Positions 19,127-27,228 of a DNA stretch of 64,000 bases are shown in pieces. Position 1 is the stretch's first letter. Each line of letters begins with the position of its first letter. Below the pieces are notes generated by a model. It saw only the letters and a list, made by a program, of their open reading frames with translations, did no database searches and had not been told where the DNA came from. Location of the stretch: NCBI RefSeq assembly GCF_036186745.1, contig NZ_CP108086.1, positions 5,084,001 to 5,148,000 of the forward strand, read 5' to 3'. A program made the translations under genes and the position numbers. Source of the stretch: Microbispora hainanensis (GTDB lineage Bacteria > Actinomycetota > Actinomycetes > Streptosporangiales > Streptosporangiaceae).

Positions 19127-20545
19127 ATGACGTCTGTCGTGCTGGGCGTGAGCGCCGGCATCGCGGTCTACAAGTCCTGCGAGCTGCTCCGCCTGTTCAC
19201 CGAGTCGGGGCACGACGTGCGCGTCGTGCCGACCCGTGACGCTCTGCGGTTCGTCGGCGAGCCGACCTGGGCCGCGTTGTCGGGCAATCCGGTGACCACC
19301 GAGGTGTGGGAGTCGGTGCACGAGGTGCCGCACGTGCGCATCGGGCAGTCCGCCGACCTGGTGGTCGTCGCCCCGGCGACGGCGGACGTGCTGGCGCGCG
19401 CCGCGCACGGGCTGGCCAACGACCTGCTCACCAACACGCTGCTCACGGCGCGGTGCCCGGTGGTGTTCGCGCCCGCGATGCACACCGAGATGTGGGAGCA
19501 CCCGGCCACGCGGGCGAACGTGGCGACGCTGCGCGAGCGCGGCGCGATCGTGATCGAGCCCGCCGTCGGCAGGCTCACCGGCGCCGACACCGGCCCCGGG
19601 CGGCTGCCCGACCCCGCCGAGATCTTCGAGGTGTGCCGGCGGGTGCTGGCCGGGCGGCGCGAGGACCTGGCCGGCCGGCACGTCGTCGTCTCGGCCGGAG
19701 GCACCCGCGAGGCGATCGACCCCGTGCGCTTCATCGGCAACCGGTCTTCCGGGCTGCAGGGATACGCCCTCGCCCGTACGGCCGTCGCCCGGGGCGCGGA
19801 GGTCACGCTCGTCGCGGCGAACGTGACGCTGCCCGATCCCGCGGGCGCGAAGGTCGTCCGGGTCGAGTCGGCGCGGCAGTTGCGCGACGCGGTCCTGGCG
19901 GCGGCCGAGCACGCCGACGCGGTCGTGATGGCCGCCGCGGTCGCCGACTTCCGGCCCGTACGGCAGAGCGACACGAAGATCAAGAAGTCGTCCGCCGAGC
20001 CTGATCCAATCCATCTGGCGAAAAATCCGGACATCCTGGCCGAGCTGGGGGAGATCCGCCGGGCCAAGCGAGAGGCGTACGCCGCCGTGGGCGGCGGACC
20101 CGCGATCGGCGACGGCCCGGACGCTGCGCGGGAGACCCGCGACGGCCTGGGCGCCGCGCGGACGGCCGATGGGGCGGGTGGCGCGCGGGAGACCGGTGAC
20201 GGCCTGGGCGCCGCGCAGGACGCCGAGGCCGTCGGGCCGGGCGCTGTGGGGGAGGCCAGGGCCGGTGCCACACGGGACGCCGGGGCCGATGGGCCGTATC
20301 CCCGGGTGATCGTGGGATTCGCGGCGGAGACCGACGACGTCCTGGCCAACGGCAGAGCCAAGCTGGAGCGCAAGGGCTGCGACCTGCTCGTGGTGAACCA
20401 GGTCGGGGAGAACCTCGCGTTCGGCACGCCGGACAACGCGGCGGTCGTCCTCACGGCGGAGGGCGGGTCCGTGGACATTCCGAGGGGTCCCAAAGAGGAT
20501 CTCGCCGACGTAGTGTGGGATTTGGTGGCGCAGCGTCTCGCCTGA
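19127..20545 (+). CDS. coaBC: Bifunctional phosphopantothenoylcysteine synthetase/decarboxylase with a low-complexity insertion
   Basis: Two steps of coenzyme A synthesis: CoaB ligates cysteine to 4'-phosphopantothenate and CoaC decarboxylates the product with FMN. The CoaC half (1-180) has the PAMHTEMW motif. The CoaB half has ADFRPVRQSDTKIKK and KNPDIL. Length 472 against about 400 in the family. The excess is a Gly/Ala/Asp/Arg-rich insertion at residues about 315-390 with repeats of ARET-DGLGAA, placed between KNPDIL and VIVGFAAET. Both catalytic regions flank it intact, so the enzyme is probably functional. Confidence 0.94.
   Translation: MTSVVLGVSAGIAVYKSCELLRLFTESGHDVRVVPTRDALRFVGEPTWAALSGNPVTTEVWESVHEVPHVRIGQSADLVVVAPATADVLARAAHGLANDLLTNTLLTARCPVVFAPAMHTEMWEHPATRANVATLRERGAIVIEPAVGRLTGADTGPGRLPDPAEIFEVCRRVLAGRREDLAGRHVVVSAGGTREAIDPVRFIGNRSSGLQGYALARTAVARGAEVTLVAANVTLPDPAGAKVVRVESARQLRDAVLAAAEHADAVVMAAAVADFRPVRQSDTKIKKSSAEPDPIHLAKNPDILAELGEIRRAKREAYAAVGGGPAIGDGPDAARETRDGLGAARTADGAGGARETGDGLGAAQDAEAVGPGAVGEARAGATRDAGADGPYPRVIVGFAAETDDVLANGRAKLERKGCDLLVVNQVGENLAFGTPDNAAVVLTAEGGSVDIPRGPKEDLADVVWDLVAQRLA
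20069..20296 (+). repeat. Repeat-bearing insertion within coaBC
   Basis: In-frame segment of about 76 codons with imperfect internal repeats (units such as GAGACCCGCGACGGCCTGGG and GAGACCGGTGACGGCCTGGG). It is absent from the expected family architecture. Confidence 0.6.
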
Positions 20546-20612
20546 TCTTCGCGTGGTGCCGGCGCGGGCGCCCGCCCCAGCCCCCACAGCGTGCGTCGAG
20601 GGAGCGATCGCC

Positions 20613-20981
20613 ATGCCGGTGTCCGCCACGATCAGGGAGCGCTGCCGGGCGATGCTCGGCCCCGGAGAGGACATCCGCTACGTGTTCCCCGCGGTGGCCG
20701 TGCCGCCCCCTGCCACGATCGGTTTCCTCGTCGTGGTGACGGACCGGTCGATCACCCTGCTGTCCACCAAGATGTTCAGCAGGGACGAGCCGTCGGGGGT
20801 GTGGGCGCGTTACCCCCGCCGCACCCGTCTCGGGCCGATCGAGTTCGGGTCGGGCCCCCGCATCGAAATCGGCGGCATGACACTGGAGGTCGACGACGAG
20901 TACGCCGCCGTGGTCGCGGCGGCCGACGCGGAGGCGTTCACACCCGGTGACCTGCCCAGAGACCCTCTGCCCGATCTCTGA
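20613..20981 (+). CDS. Conserved small protein of unknown function
   Basis: 122 residues, not recognised. The start is placed at the ATG at 20613, after GAGGGAG; upstream in-frame codons look like leader. The middle strand-rich part (TIGFLVVVTDRSITLLSTK) and the WARYPRRTRLGPIEF segment resemble the beta barrel of bacterial pleckstrin-homology-like domains, but this is only a pattern impression. No signal peptide or membrane helix. It lies between coaBC and metK on the same strand; no functional link is evident. Confidence 0.6.
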   Translation: MPVSATIRERCRAMLGPGEDIRYVFPAVAVPPPATIGFLVVVTDRSITLLSTKMFSRDEPSGVWARYPRRTRLGPIEFGSGPRIEIGGMTLEVDDEYAAVVAAADAEAFTPGDLPRDPLPDL

Positions 20982-21073
20982 CACGCCGTACGCGGGCGCG
21001 CCGGGCCCGCTTTCGGTCCATCATCCCGGCGACCCGAAACCGGATGGCTTCGCGGCTCCGCAGCGCCTAGGGC

Positions 21074-21131
21074 TAGACTCGCGTGAGCATCGAGTGACCG
21101 CGGTGGGGCGAGGCTCTACCGCCGGTCACTC
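21074..21131 (+). promoter_or_regulatory. metK -10 element and leader hairpin
   Basis: TAGACT (21074-21079) is a likely -10. The leader then forms a strong hairpin: GAGTGACCG (21092-21100) pairs perfectly with CGGTCACTC (21123-21131), extended by CGGT/ACCG with one bulged C, leaving a 13-nt loop. The start codon lies 36 nt beyond. It lacks the conserved core of the known SAM riboswitch classes. Confidence 0.5.
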
Positions 21132-21167
21132 ATGGACGTCAGCAGCCGCTGCATGAGGAGCCCTGAG

Positions 21168-22355
21168 TTGTCCCGTCGCCTGTTCACCTCCGAGTCGGTC
21201 ACCGAGGGCCACCCGGACAAGATCGCCGACCAGATCAGTGACGCGATTCTCGACGCCATGCTCAAGGACGACCCCAAGAGCCGGGTCGCCGTCGAGACGC
21301 TGATCACCACTGGCCAGGTCCACGTCGCCGGTGAGGTGACGACGGAGACCTACGTCGACATCCCCGCCCTGATCCGCGAGAAGATCCTCGAGATCGGTTA
21401 CGACGCCTCCCACAAGGGCTTCGACGGCGCCTCCTGTGGCGTGTCGGTGTCCATCGGCGCGCAGTCGCCGGACATCGCGCAGGGCGTGGACGACGCCTAC
21501 GAGCACCGCGAGGGCGAGGGCTCCGACGACTTCGACCGTCAGGGCGCGGGCGACCAGGGCCTGATGTTCGGCTACGCCTGCCGTGAGACCCCCGAGCTGA
21601 TGCCGCTGCCGATCCAGCTCGCGCACCGGATGGCCCGCCGCCTGTCCGAGGTGCGCAAGAACGGCACGGTTCCCTACCTGCGTCCCGACGGCAAGACCCA
21701 GGTCACGATCGAGTACGACGGCGACCGCCCGGTCCGCCTCGACACCGTCGTCGTCTCCACCCAGCACGCTCCGGAGATCGACCTGCGGGAGATGCTGACC
21801 CCCGACATCCGCGAGCACGTGGTCGAGCCCGTGCTGGCCGACCTGGAGATCGAGACCGAGGGCTACCGCCTGCTGGTCAACCCGACCGGCCGCTTCGAGA
21901 TCGGCGGCCCGATGGGCGACGCCGGCCTCACCGGCCGCAAGATCATCATCGACACCTACGGCGGCATGGCCCGCCACGGCGGCGGCGCCTTCTCCGGCAA
22001 GGACCCGTCCAAGGTCGACCGCTCGGCCGCGTACGCCATGCGCTGGGTCGCCAAGAACGTCGTCGCGGCCGGCCTGGCCGACCGCTGCGAGGTCCAGGTC
22101 GCCTACGCCATCGGCAAGGCCCAGCCGGTCGGCCTGTTCATCGAGACGTTCGGCACCGAGAAGGCGCCGGTCAACGTGATCCAGGACGCGGTGCTCCAGG
22201 TCTTCGACCTGCGCCCCGCCGCGATCATCCGGGACCTCGACCTGCTGCGCCCGATCTACTCCGAGACCGCCGCGTACGGCCACTTCGGCCGAGAGGGCTT
22301 CTCCTGGGAGTCCACCGACCGGGCCGACGCCCTGCGTACGGCCGCGGGTCTGTGA
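21168..22355 (+). CDS. metK: S-adenosylmethionine synthetase
   Basis: Makes SAM from methionine and ATP. Family motifs: [17 protein letters not shown] at the N-terminus, [31 protein letters not shown]. About 395 residues, normal length. The TTG at 21168 is chosen: GAGGAG lies 7 nt upstream, and [18 protein letters not shown] matches the family N-terminus; ATG codons at 21132 and 21153 would add residues and put the first inside the end of a hairpin. It supplies SAM for the several methyltransferases in this window. Confidence 0.96.
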   Translation: MSRRLFTSESVTEGHPDKIADQISDAILDAMLKDDPKSRVAVETLITTGQVHVAGEVTTETYVDIPALIREKILEIGYDASHKGFDGASCGVSVSIGAQSPDIAQGVDDAYEHREGEGSDDFDRQGAGDQGLMFGYACRETPELMPLPIQLAHRMARRLSEVRKNGTVPYLRPDGKTQVTIEYDGDRPVRLDTVVVSTQHAPEIDLREMLTPDIREHVVEPVLADLEIETEGYRLLVNPTGRFEIGGPMGDAGLTGRKIIIDTYGGMARHGGGAFSGKDPSKVDRSAAYAMRWVAKNVVAAGLADRCEVQVAYAIGKAQPVGLFIETFGTEKAPVNVIQDAVLQVFDLRPAAIIRDLDLLRPIYSETAAYGHFGREGFSWESTDRADALRTAAGL

Positions 22356-22379
22356 CCCCCGCCTGACGGCACGCACTCC

Positions 22380-22413
22380 GGGCGGCGCCCGCCTCTGACG
22401 GCGGGCGCCGCCC
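22380..22413 (+). terminator. metK terminator
   Basis: Perfect 14-bp GC stem (22380-22393 with 22400-22413) and a 6-nt loop, 24 nt after the metK stop. Confidence 0.88.
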
Positions 22414-22416
22414 TGG

Positions 22417-22433
22417 CATGCCCGCCGGGCATG
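22417..22433. promoter_or_regulatory. 17-bp palindrome upstream of priA
   Basis: CATGCCCG and CGGGCATG flank a single C, giving a perfect dyad too tight for a hairpin loop but suitable as a protein-binding site, about 65 bp before priA. A second short dyad, GTGGA-TG-TCCAC, follows at once (22433-22444). Confidence 0.35.
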
Positions 22434-22497
22434 TGGATGTCCACAGGCGGTGGGCGTACGTGCGATTGCGGCTCGCCGGGTCTGGTAGGACGTAGAC

Positions 22498-25497
22498 GTG
22501 ACCGAGCCGACCCGCGCCCCGCATCCTCAGGAGGCGCTCCTTCCGGCGCCCCCGGCCGCCGTACGGCGGCCCGCCGAGCGGGCGCGGGGCGCCGCCGCGC
22601 AGGGGCAGGGGCAGGGGCAGGGAGCTGCTGCGCCGGGGCAGGACGCGCGGGGTGAAGGCGCGACAGGCCGGGGCACGGCCGTGCGGGGCCAGGGCGCGGC
22701 GGCGAGAGAGCAGGGCGCGGCGGCGAGGGGGCAGGGCGCGGCGGCGAGGGGGCAGGGCGCGACAGCACGGGGCGCGGGGCGGGCGCGCGCGGGCGCGTCC
22801 AAGGGCGCGCGTGAGGCGGCCCAGAACCTTCCGGTCGCCAGGGTCGTGGTGGACACGCCGCTGCCGCACCTCGACCGCCCCTTCGACTACCTGGTCCCCA
22901 CCACGATGGACGCCGAGGCGGTGCCCGGCTGCCGGGTGCGCGTCCGCTTCGCCGGGCAGCTCGCCGACGGCTACCTGCTCGAACGGCTCCCCGAGAGCGA
23001 GCACGAGGGCCGGCTGTCCTTCCTCGAACGGGTGATCTCCCCGGAGCCCGTCCTCACTCCCGACATCGCGCGGCTGGCCCGCGCCGTGGCCGACCGTTAT
23101 GCCGGGACCATGTCGGACGTCCTGCGCCTGGCCGTTCCGCCCCGGCACGCCCGGGTCGAGGGCGAGGCGAGAACCCCCGCCCGCCGGGCGGCGTCCTCCG
23201 GTGACGGCGACGTTCCCCCGCCCGCCCCGGAGCCCGCCCCCGAGCCCGCCCCGGAGCCCGCCCCCGAGCCCGCCCCCGAGCCCGTACGCGCGACCGTGGA
23301 CGACGGCCCTCCTTCGCACCCCGCCGAGGGCGCGGGAGAGGAGCCGGAAGCGCCCCCCCAAGACGCGGCGCACGCGGCGAGGGTCCACGGCGAGACCACG
23401 CCATCCGAGGGTGCGGGACCGGGGCGGGGGGTGGCCCCCGAAGACGCGGCGCACGCGGCGGCGGTCCACGGCGAGACCACGCCATCCGAGGGTGCGGGAC
23501 CGGGGCGGGGGGTGGCCCCCGAAGACGCGGCGCACGCGGCGGCGGTCCACGGCGAGACCACGCCACCCGAAGCCACGCGACCCGAGGCGGTGCGAGGCGA
23601 GCCCGCCCCACACGAAGGCGCGCCACCCGAGGCCGCGCACGGCAAGGGGGCATCCCCGGCTGTGCCGGATGAGACCGCGCCGCAGGAGACCGGGCCACGC
23701 GGGGAGGCGGGGCGGCGGGCGGCGCGGGCGTATGGGGACGCCTGGAGGGCCTACCCGGCAGGCGCCAGCTTCCTTGAGGCGCTGGCCGAGGGCAGGGCTC
23801 CACGCGCCGTGTGGACGGCCCTGCCCGGCACGGATGCGGACGGGCCGGCGTGGCCGCGCGCCATCGCGGCCGCCGCGCGGGCGACGCTGGACGGCGGCCG
23901 GGGCGTCGTCGTGGTGGTGCCCGACGGCAAGGACGTCGCGCTGGTGACCGCGGCCCTGGGAGAGACTCCGCATGTGGCGATCACGGCGGACCTCGGGCCC
24001 GCGGAGCGCTACCGGCGCTGGCTCAAGGCGCTGCGCGGCGAGATCGGCATCGTGGTGGGCAACCGCCCCGCGGCGTACGCGCCGGTGGCCCGCCTGGGGC
24101 TGGCGGTCGTCTGGGACGACGGCGACGACCTGCACGCCGAGCGCCACGCGCCCTATCCGCACGCGCGGGAGGTGCTCGCCCTGCGAGCGCATCAGGCGGG
24201 GGCGGGCCTGCTCGTCGGCGGCTACGCGCGCACGGCCGAGGCAACGGCGCTCGTCGAGAGGGGCTGGGCCGCGCCGCTGGTGCCGGACCGGGGGGCGGTC
24301 CGGGCCCGGGCGCCCCGGGTGCGCCCGGCGGGCGACGACGCGGAGCTGGCCCGCGACCAGGCGGCCAGGGCGGCCCGCCTGCCCAGCATCGCCTGGCGGG
24401 CGCTGCGCGAGGGCCTGGAGCACGGCCCTGTGCTCGTCCAGGTGCCGCGCAGGGGCTATCTGCCCGCGCTGGCGTGCCGTCACTGCCGTGCCCCCGCCCG
24501 CTGCTCGGGCCTGCCGCAGGTGCGCCCGGCGGCGGCACCGGACGCCGCCCTGGGAGGCGCGCCGGCGCTCGGCGGCGACACGCGGGGCCGCGCCGCGACG
24601 GCCGCCGGGCGCGGATCGGGCGTCCATCGGCCCGTGGTCCCCGGGGGGACCGGCCAGGAGAGCGGCAGGGCGGGCGGCAGGGCGAGGCCGCTCGTGGACC
24701 CGGTGCCGGCGGAGCCCGCGGCCACCGGACCGGTGTGCTCGGGTCCGCTCGCGCTGCGCGGCGGGCACGCCGTGCCCTACTGCCGCTGGTGCGGCCGGAT
24801 CGCGGGCGACTGGCGCTGCCCGTCCTGCGGCGGGACGGGTGTGCGGGCCGTCATCGTGGGCGCCCGCCGCACCGCCGAGGAGCTGGGCCGGGCCTTTCCC
24901 TCGGTGGCCGTGCGCACCAGCGGGCGCGACGGCGTGCTCGCGACGGTGAGCGGCGCCCCCGCGCTGGTCGTGGCGACGCCCGGGGCCGAGCCCGTGCCGG
25001 ACGGCGGCTACGCGGCGGCCGTGCTGCTCGACGGATGGGCGCTGCTGGGCCGTCCCGACCTGCGCGCGGCCGAGGAGGCGCTGCGACGCTGGATGAACGC
25101 CGCCGCCCTGCTGCGTCCGGCGGGGGAGCTGGTCGTCCTGGCCGACGCCGGGGTGCCCGCCGTACAGGCCCTGCTGCGCTGGGATCCCGTCACCTTCGCG
25201 GAACGCGAGCTCGACGAGCGGGCCGAGCTGGGTTTTCCCCCGGCCGTCCGGATGGCGACGCTGACCGGCCCGGCAGCGGCGGTCAGGGCGACGCTGACGT
25301 CCGCCGGGCTGCCTCCCGGAGCGCAGGTGCTGGGGCCGGTGCCGGTGGACGGCGGGCTGGAGCGGGCGATGGTCCGGGTGCCGCGCTATCTCGGGTCCGC
25401 GCTGGCCCGGGCGCTCAAGGGGGCCTCCGGTGTGCGCTCCGCGCGCAAGGCTCCGGACGTGGTCCGTGTGAACATTGATCCGCTCGACCTCATCTGA
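22498..25497 (+). CDS. priA: Helicase-dead primosomal protein N' (PriA) with repeat expansions
   Basis: Actinobacterial-type PriA, a replication-restart DNA-binding protein. The 3'-end-binding domain begins near residue 112 (VARVVVDTPLPHLDRPFDYLV). Walker A is not present, and the DEAH position reads VWDDGDD, so helicase action is unlikely, as known for this family in actinobacteria. Zinc-type Cys pairs (CRHC, CRWCG, CPSCGG) remain, but a ~60-residue Gly/Ala-rich insertion splits them. At 999 residues it is much longer than the usual 650-750: extra parts are a Gly-Gln-Ala N-terminus, an APEP run and a 27-residue tandem repeat. GTG start at 22498; no good Shine-Dalgarno. Confidence 0.88.
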   Translation: MTEPTRAPHPQEALLPAPPAAVRRPAERARGAAAQGQGQGQGAAAPGQDARGEGATGRGTAVRGQGAAAREQGAAARGQGAAARGQGATARGAGRARAGASKGAREAAQNLPVARVVVDTPLPHLDRPFDYLVPTTMDAEAVPGCRVRVRFAGQLADGYLLERLPESEHEGRLSFLERVISPEPVLTPDIARLARAVADRYAGTMSDVLRLAVPPRHARVEGEARTPARRAASSGDGDVPPPAPEPAPEPAPEPAPEPAPEPVRATVDDGPPSHPAEGAGEEPEAPPQDAAHAARVHGETTPSEGAGPGRGVAPEDAAHAAAVHGETTPSEGAGPGRGVAPEDAAHAAAVHGETTPPEATRPEAVRGEPAPHEGAPPEAAHGKGASPAVPDETAPQETGPRGEAGRRAARAYGDAWRAYPAGASFLEALAEGRAPRAVWTALPGTDADGPAWPRAIAAAARATLDGGRGVVVVVPDGKDVALVTAALGETPHVAITADLGPAERYRRWLKALRGEIGIVVGNRPAAYAPVARLGLAVVWDDGDDLHAERHAPYPHAREVLALRAHQAGAGLLVGGYARTAEATALVERGWAAPLVPDRGAVRARAPRVRPAGDDAELARDQAARAARLPSIAWRALREGLEHGPVLVQVPRRGYLPALACRHCRAPARCSGLPQVRPAAAPDAALGGAPALGGDTRGRAATAAGRGSGVHRPVVPGGTGQESGRAGGRARPLVDPVPAEPAATGPVCSGPLALRGGHAVPYCRWCGRIAGDWRCPSCGGTGVRAVIVGARRTAEELGRAFPSVAVRTSGRDGVLATVSGAPALVVATPGAEPVPDGGYAAAVLLDGWALLGRPDLRAAEEALRRWMNAAALLRPAGELVVLADAGVPAVQALLRWDPVTFAERELDERAELGFPPAVRMATLTGPAAAVRATLTSAGLPPGAQVLGPVPVDGGLERAMVRVPRYLGSALARALKGASGVRSARKAPDVVRVNIDPLDLI
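22684..22775 (+). repeat. 21-bp tandem repeats in the priA 5' end
   Basis: Tandem units of GGGCAGGGCGCGGCGGCGAG type, about four copies, encoding QGAAARG repeats in the N-terminal low-complexity region of PriA. Confidence 0.7.
23221..23290 (+). repeat. 12-bp tandem repeats encoding an APEP run in priA
   Basis: Alternating GCCCGCCCC(C/G)GAG units give Ala-Pro-Glu-Pro five to six times, a typical extended flexible linker. Confidence 0.7.
23362..23570 (+). repeat. 81-bp tandem repeat inside priA
   Basis: Units start at GACGCGGCGCACGCGGCG, positions 23362, 23443 and 23524, an exact 81-bp period over about 2.5 copies. Each encodes 27 residues including HGETTPSEGAGPGRG. Copies are almost identical, so the expansion is recent. 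Confidence 0.85.
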
Positions 25498-25537
25498 CCG
25501 ATTCGCCTCGCACTAAGGGAGCCGTTAGCGTGCCTCT

Positions 25538-27205
25538 GTGTCGATCGAATGGGTGAACCGGGCCATCGACGGCCTGCGTGCCTGGGGGCGCGAGCGGAAC
25601 GTCGAGGTCGACGTCGACGAGGTACGTCTGCTGTGCGACTACGCCAGCGACTACCTGGAGGTGAACGAACTGGGCGATTTCCGGCCGGGCACCTTCGAGG
25701 AGCTCCTGCTGGAGATCTATCCGCGCAAGGTCATCGCGCCGCCGGAGAGCGCGCCGGAGACGGTCGCCGCGGCGCGGACACTGGTCGAGTTCCTGCTGGA
25801 CACGGGCGAGATCGGCAGCAAGACGGCCGTCCGGATGCGGGAGACCATCGACCGCATCGAGCCCGAGATGCCGCAGGCGCTGGCCGACACGTCCAAGTTC
25901 GGCATGGCCAAGAGCCTGTTCAGCGCCATCGGACCCGACGACCTGGAGCTCGACGCGGCCCAGTCCGCGCGGGCGGAGGAGGCGGCCGACGGCGGCGAGT
26001 GCGACTGCCCCGGCTGCGCGCCCCTGCCGCCCGTACGGCTCGCGCCGCGCGAGGAGGTGGCGCGGGCCGTACGCGAGGTGCCGCTGCTGCGCGACGCCCA
26101 CCGGGTGGTGACCTGGCTGGCGGACGGCGGCCGCACGGTGACCAAGCGCCGGTCCATGCGGGTCAGGGACGCGCGGGCGTGCACGGCCGAGCTCGGCGTC
26201 GAGTGCCCGGAGCCGGCGTGGCGGCTCGCGCTCGATCTGGGCCTGGCCCGGCTCGACGGCACGGCCGTCGTGGTCGCGGAGGACTTCCGCGAGCTGGACG
26301 CGCGCGGCGAGGACGAGCTGCTCGATTTGTGGCGGTCGGCGCTGGAGTTCCTCGTGGAGAGGACCGTGCCGCTGACCGGGGAGGCGGTCGTGGACGAGGG
26401 GATGTCCCAGATCCACGACCTGCTCTATCGGCTGCAGTCGCCCGTCCCGGTGGACGCGCTCGCCGACTACCTGCGCGAGGTGGCCGCGGGTCGGCCCGTC
26501 GGGCGGCTCGACGAGGCGCTGGCCACGCTGGTGTACGCGGGAACGGTCCAGCGCACCGAGGACGGCCTGGCCCTGACCGCGCACGCCCTGTGGGGCCTGC
26601 GGGAGCTGTACGCAGGCATGGGCCTGGACGCGCCGCTCGCGCCCGCCCCGGCCGAGGGCGACGCGAGCGGGCTGATCGCCGGGCTGATCGGCGACGGCAC
26701 GACCGACGAGGCGGCCGAGCGGGACATCGCCGAGTGGCTGTCGCGGCGCACCCCGGAGCAGGCGGCGGCGGAGCTGCTCGCCGCCGTGGCCGGCGCCCCG
26801 GCGGAGGTGCGCGGGGTCGCCGTGACCATCGTCGACCGGCTGGGCGTCGAGGCGGCGCCGGTCGTGCGGTCCTACCTGGACGACGCCGAGCTGCGCCCGC
26901 ACGCCATCCACTGGCTCTCCTCGCGGGGCCTGGACGCGCCCGCGCTCACCCCCGAGGAGGTCCTGTGGGTGAGCGTCGACATGCTCGCGCTCGCGCTGCC
27001 CGCCGCCGAGGCGGACCCGGAGGGCTTCGCGGAGAACATCGCCGCCTCGGGGCCGCCCGCCCATCTGATCGAGGACATGTGGCGGGTGGATCACCCCGAC
27101 GTGGTCGAGGTTCTCGAACTGCTCGGCAGCACGCTGACGGACCAGGCCGCCGCCAAAGCCGCCCGGAAAGCGGCTTTCAAGGCTCGTTCGCGGGGCATCA
27201 GGTGA
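25538..27205 (+). CDS. Unrecognised protein, paralogue A of a tandem pair
   Basis: 555 residues, soluble, no signal or membrane segment. An N-terminal helical domain (1-150) contains EIYPRKV near 60; a CDCPGC cluster at 155-160 could bind metal. A middle domain follows (AVREVPLLRDAHRVV onward), then a helical, HEAT-like C-terminal half ending MWRVDHPDVVEVLELLG and a basic tail. From about residue 165 it aligns by eye with the next gene: REVPL-RDA, LTG-AV-DE, WRVDHPD/GRVDHPD. The N-terminal PRKV and the middle domain resemble segments of other uncharacterised actinobacterial proteins. GTG start at 25538. No function is assigned. Confidence 0.75.
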   Translation: MSIEWVNRAIDGLRAWGRERNVEVDVDEVRLLCDYASDYLEVNELGDFRPGTFEELLLEIYPRKVIAPPESAPETVAAARTLVEFLLDTGEIGSKTAVRMRETIDRIEPEMPQALADTSKFGMAKSLFSAIGPDDLELDAAQSARAEEAADGGECDCPGCAPLPPVRLAPREEVARAVREVPLLRDAHRVVTWLADGGRTVTKRRSMRVRDARACTAELGVECPEPAWRLALDLGLARLDGTAVVVAEDFRELDARGEDELLDLWRSALEFLVERTVPLTGEAVVDEGMSQIHDLLYRLQSPVPVDALADYLREVAAGRPVGRLDEALATLVYAGTVQRTEDGLALTAHALWGLRELYAGMGLDAPLAPAPAEGDASGLIAGLIGDGTTDEAAERDIAEWLSRRTPEQAAAELLAAVAGAPAEVRGVAVTIVDRLGVEAAPVVRSYLDDAELRPHAIHWLSSRGLDAPALTPEEVLWVSVDMLALALPAAEADPEGFAENIAASGPPAHLIEDMWRVDHPDVVEVLELLGSTLTDQAAAKAARKAAFKARSRGIR

Positions 27206-27228
27206 CTGCTGTGCAGTAAGTTGCTGGA

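Noticed and set aside
21061..21167. Known-class SAM riboswitch upstream of metK
   Set aside because: A strong hairpin is present, but the conserved core of SAM-I/SAM-IV (GGCAACC-type junction) is not.
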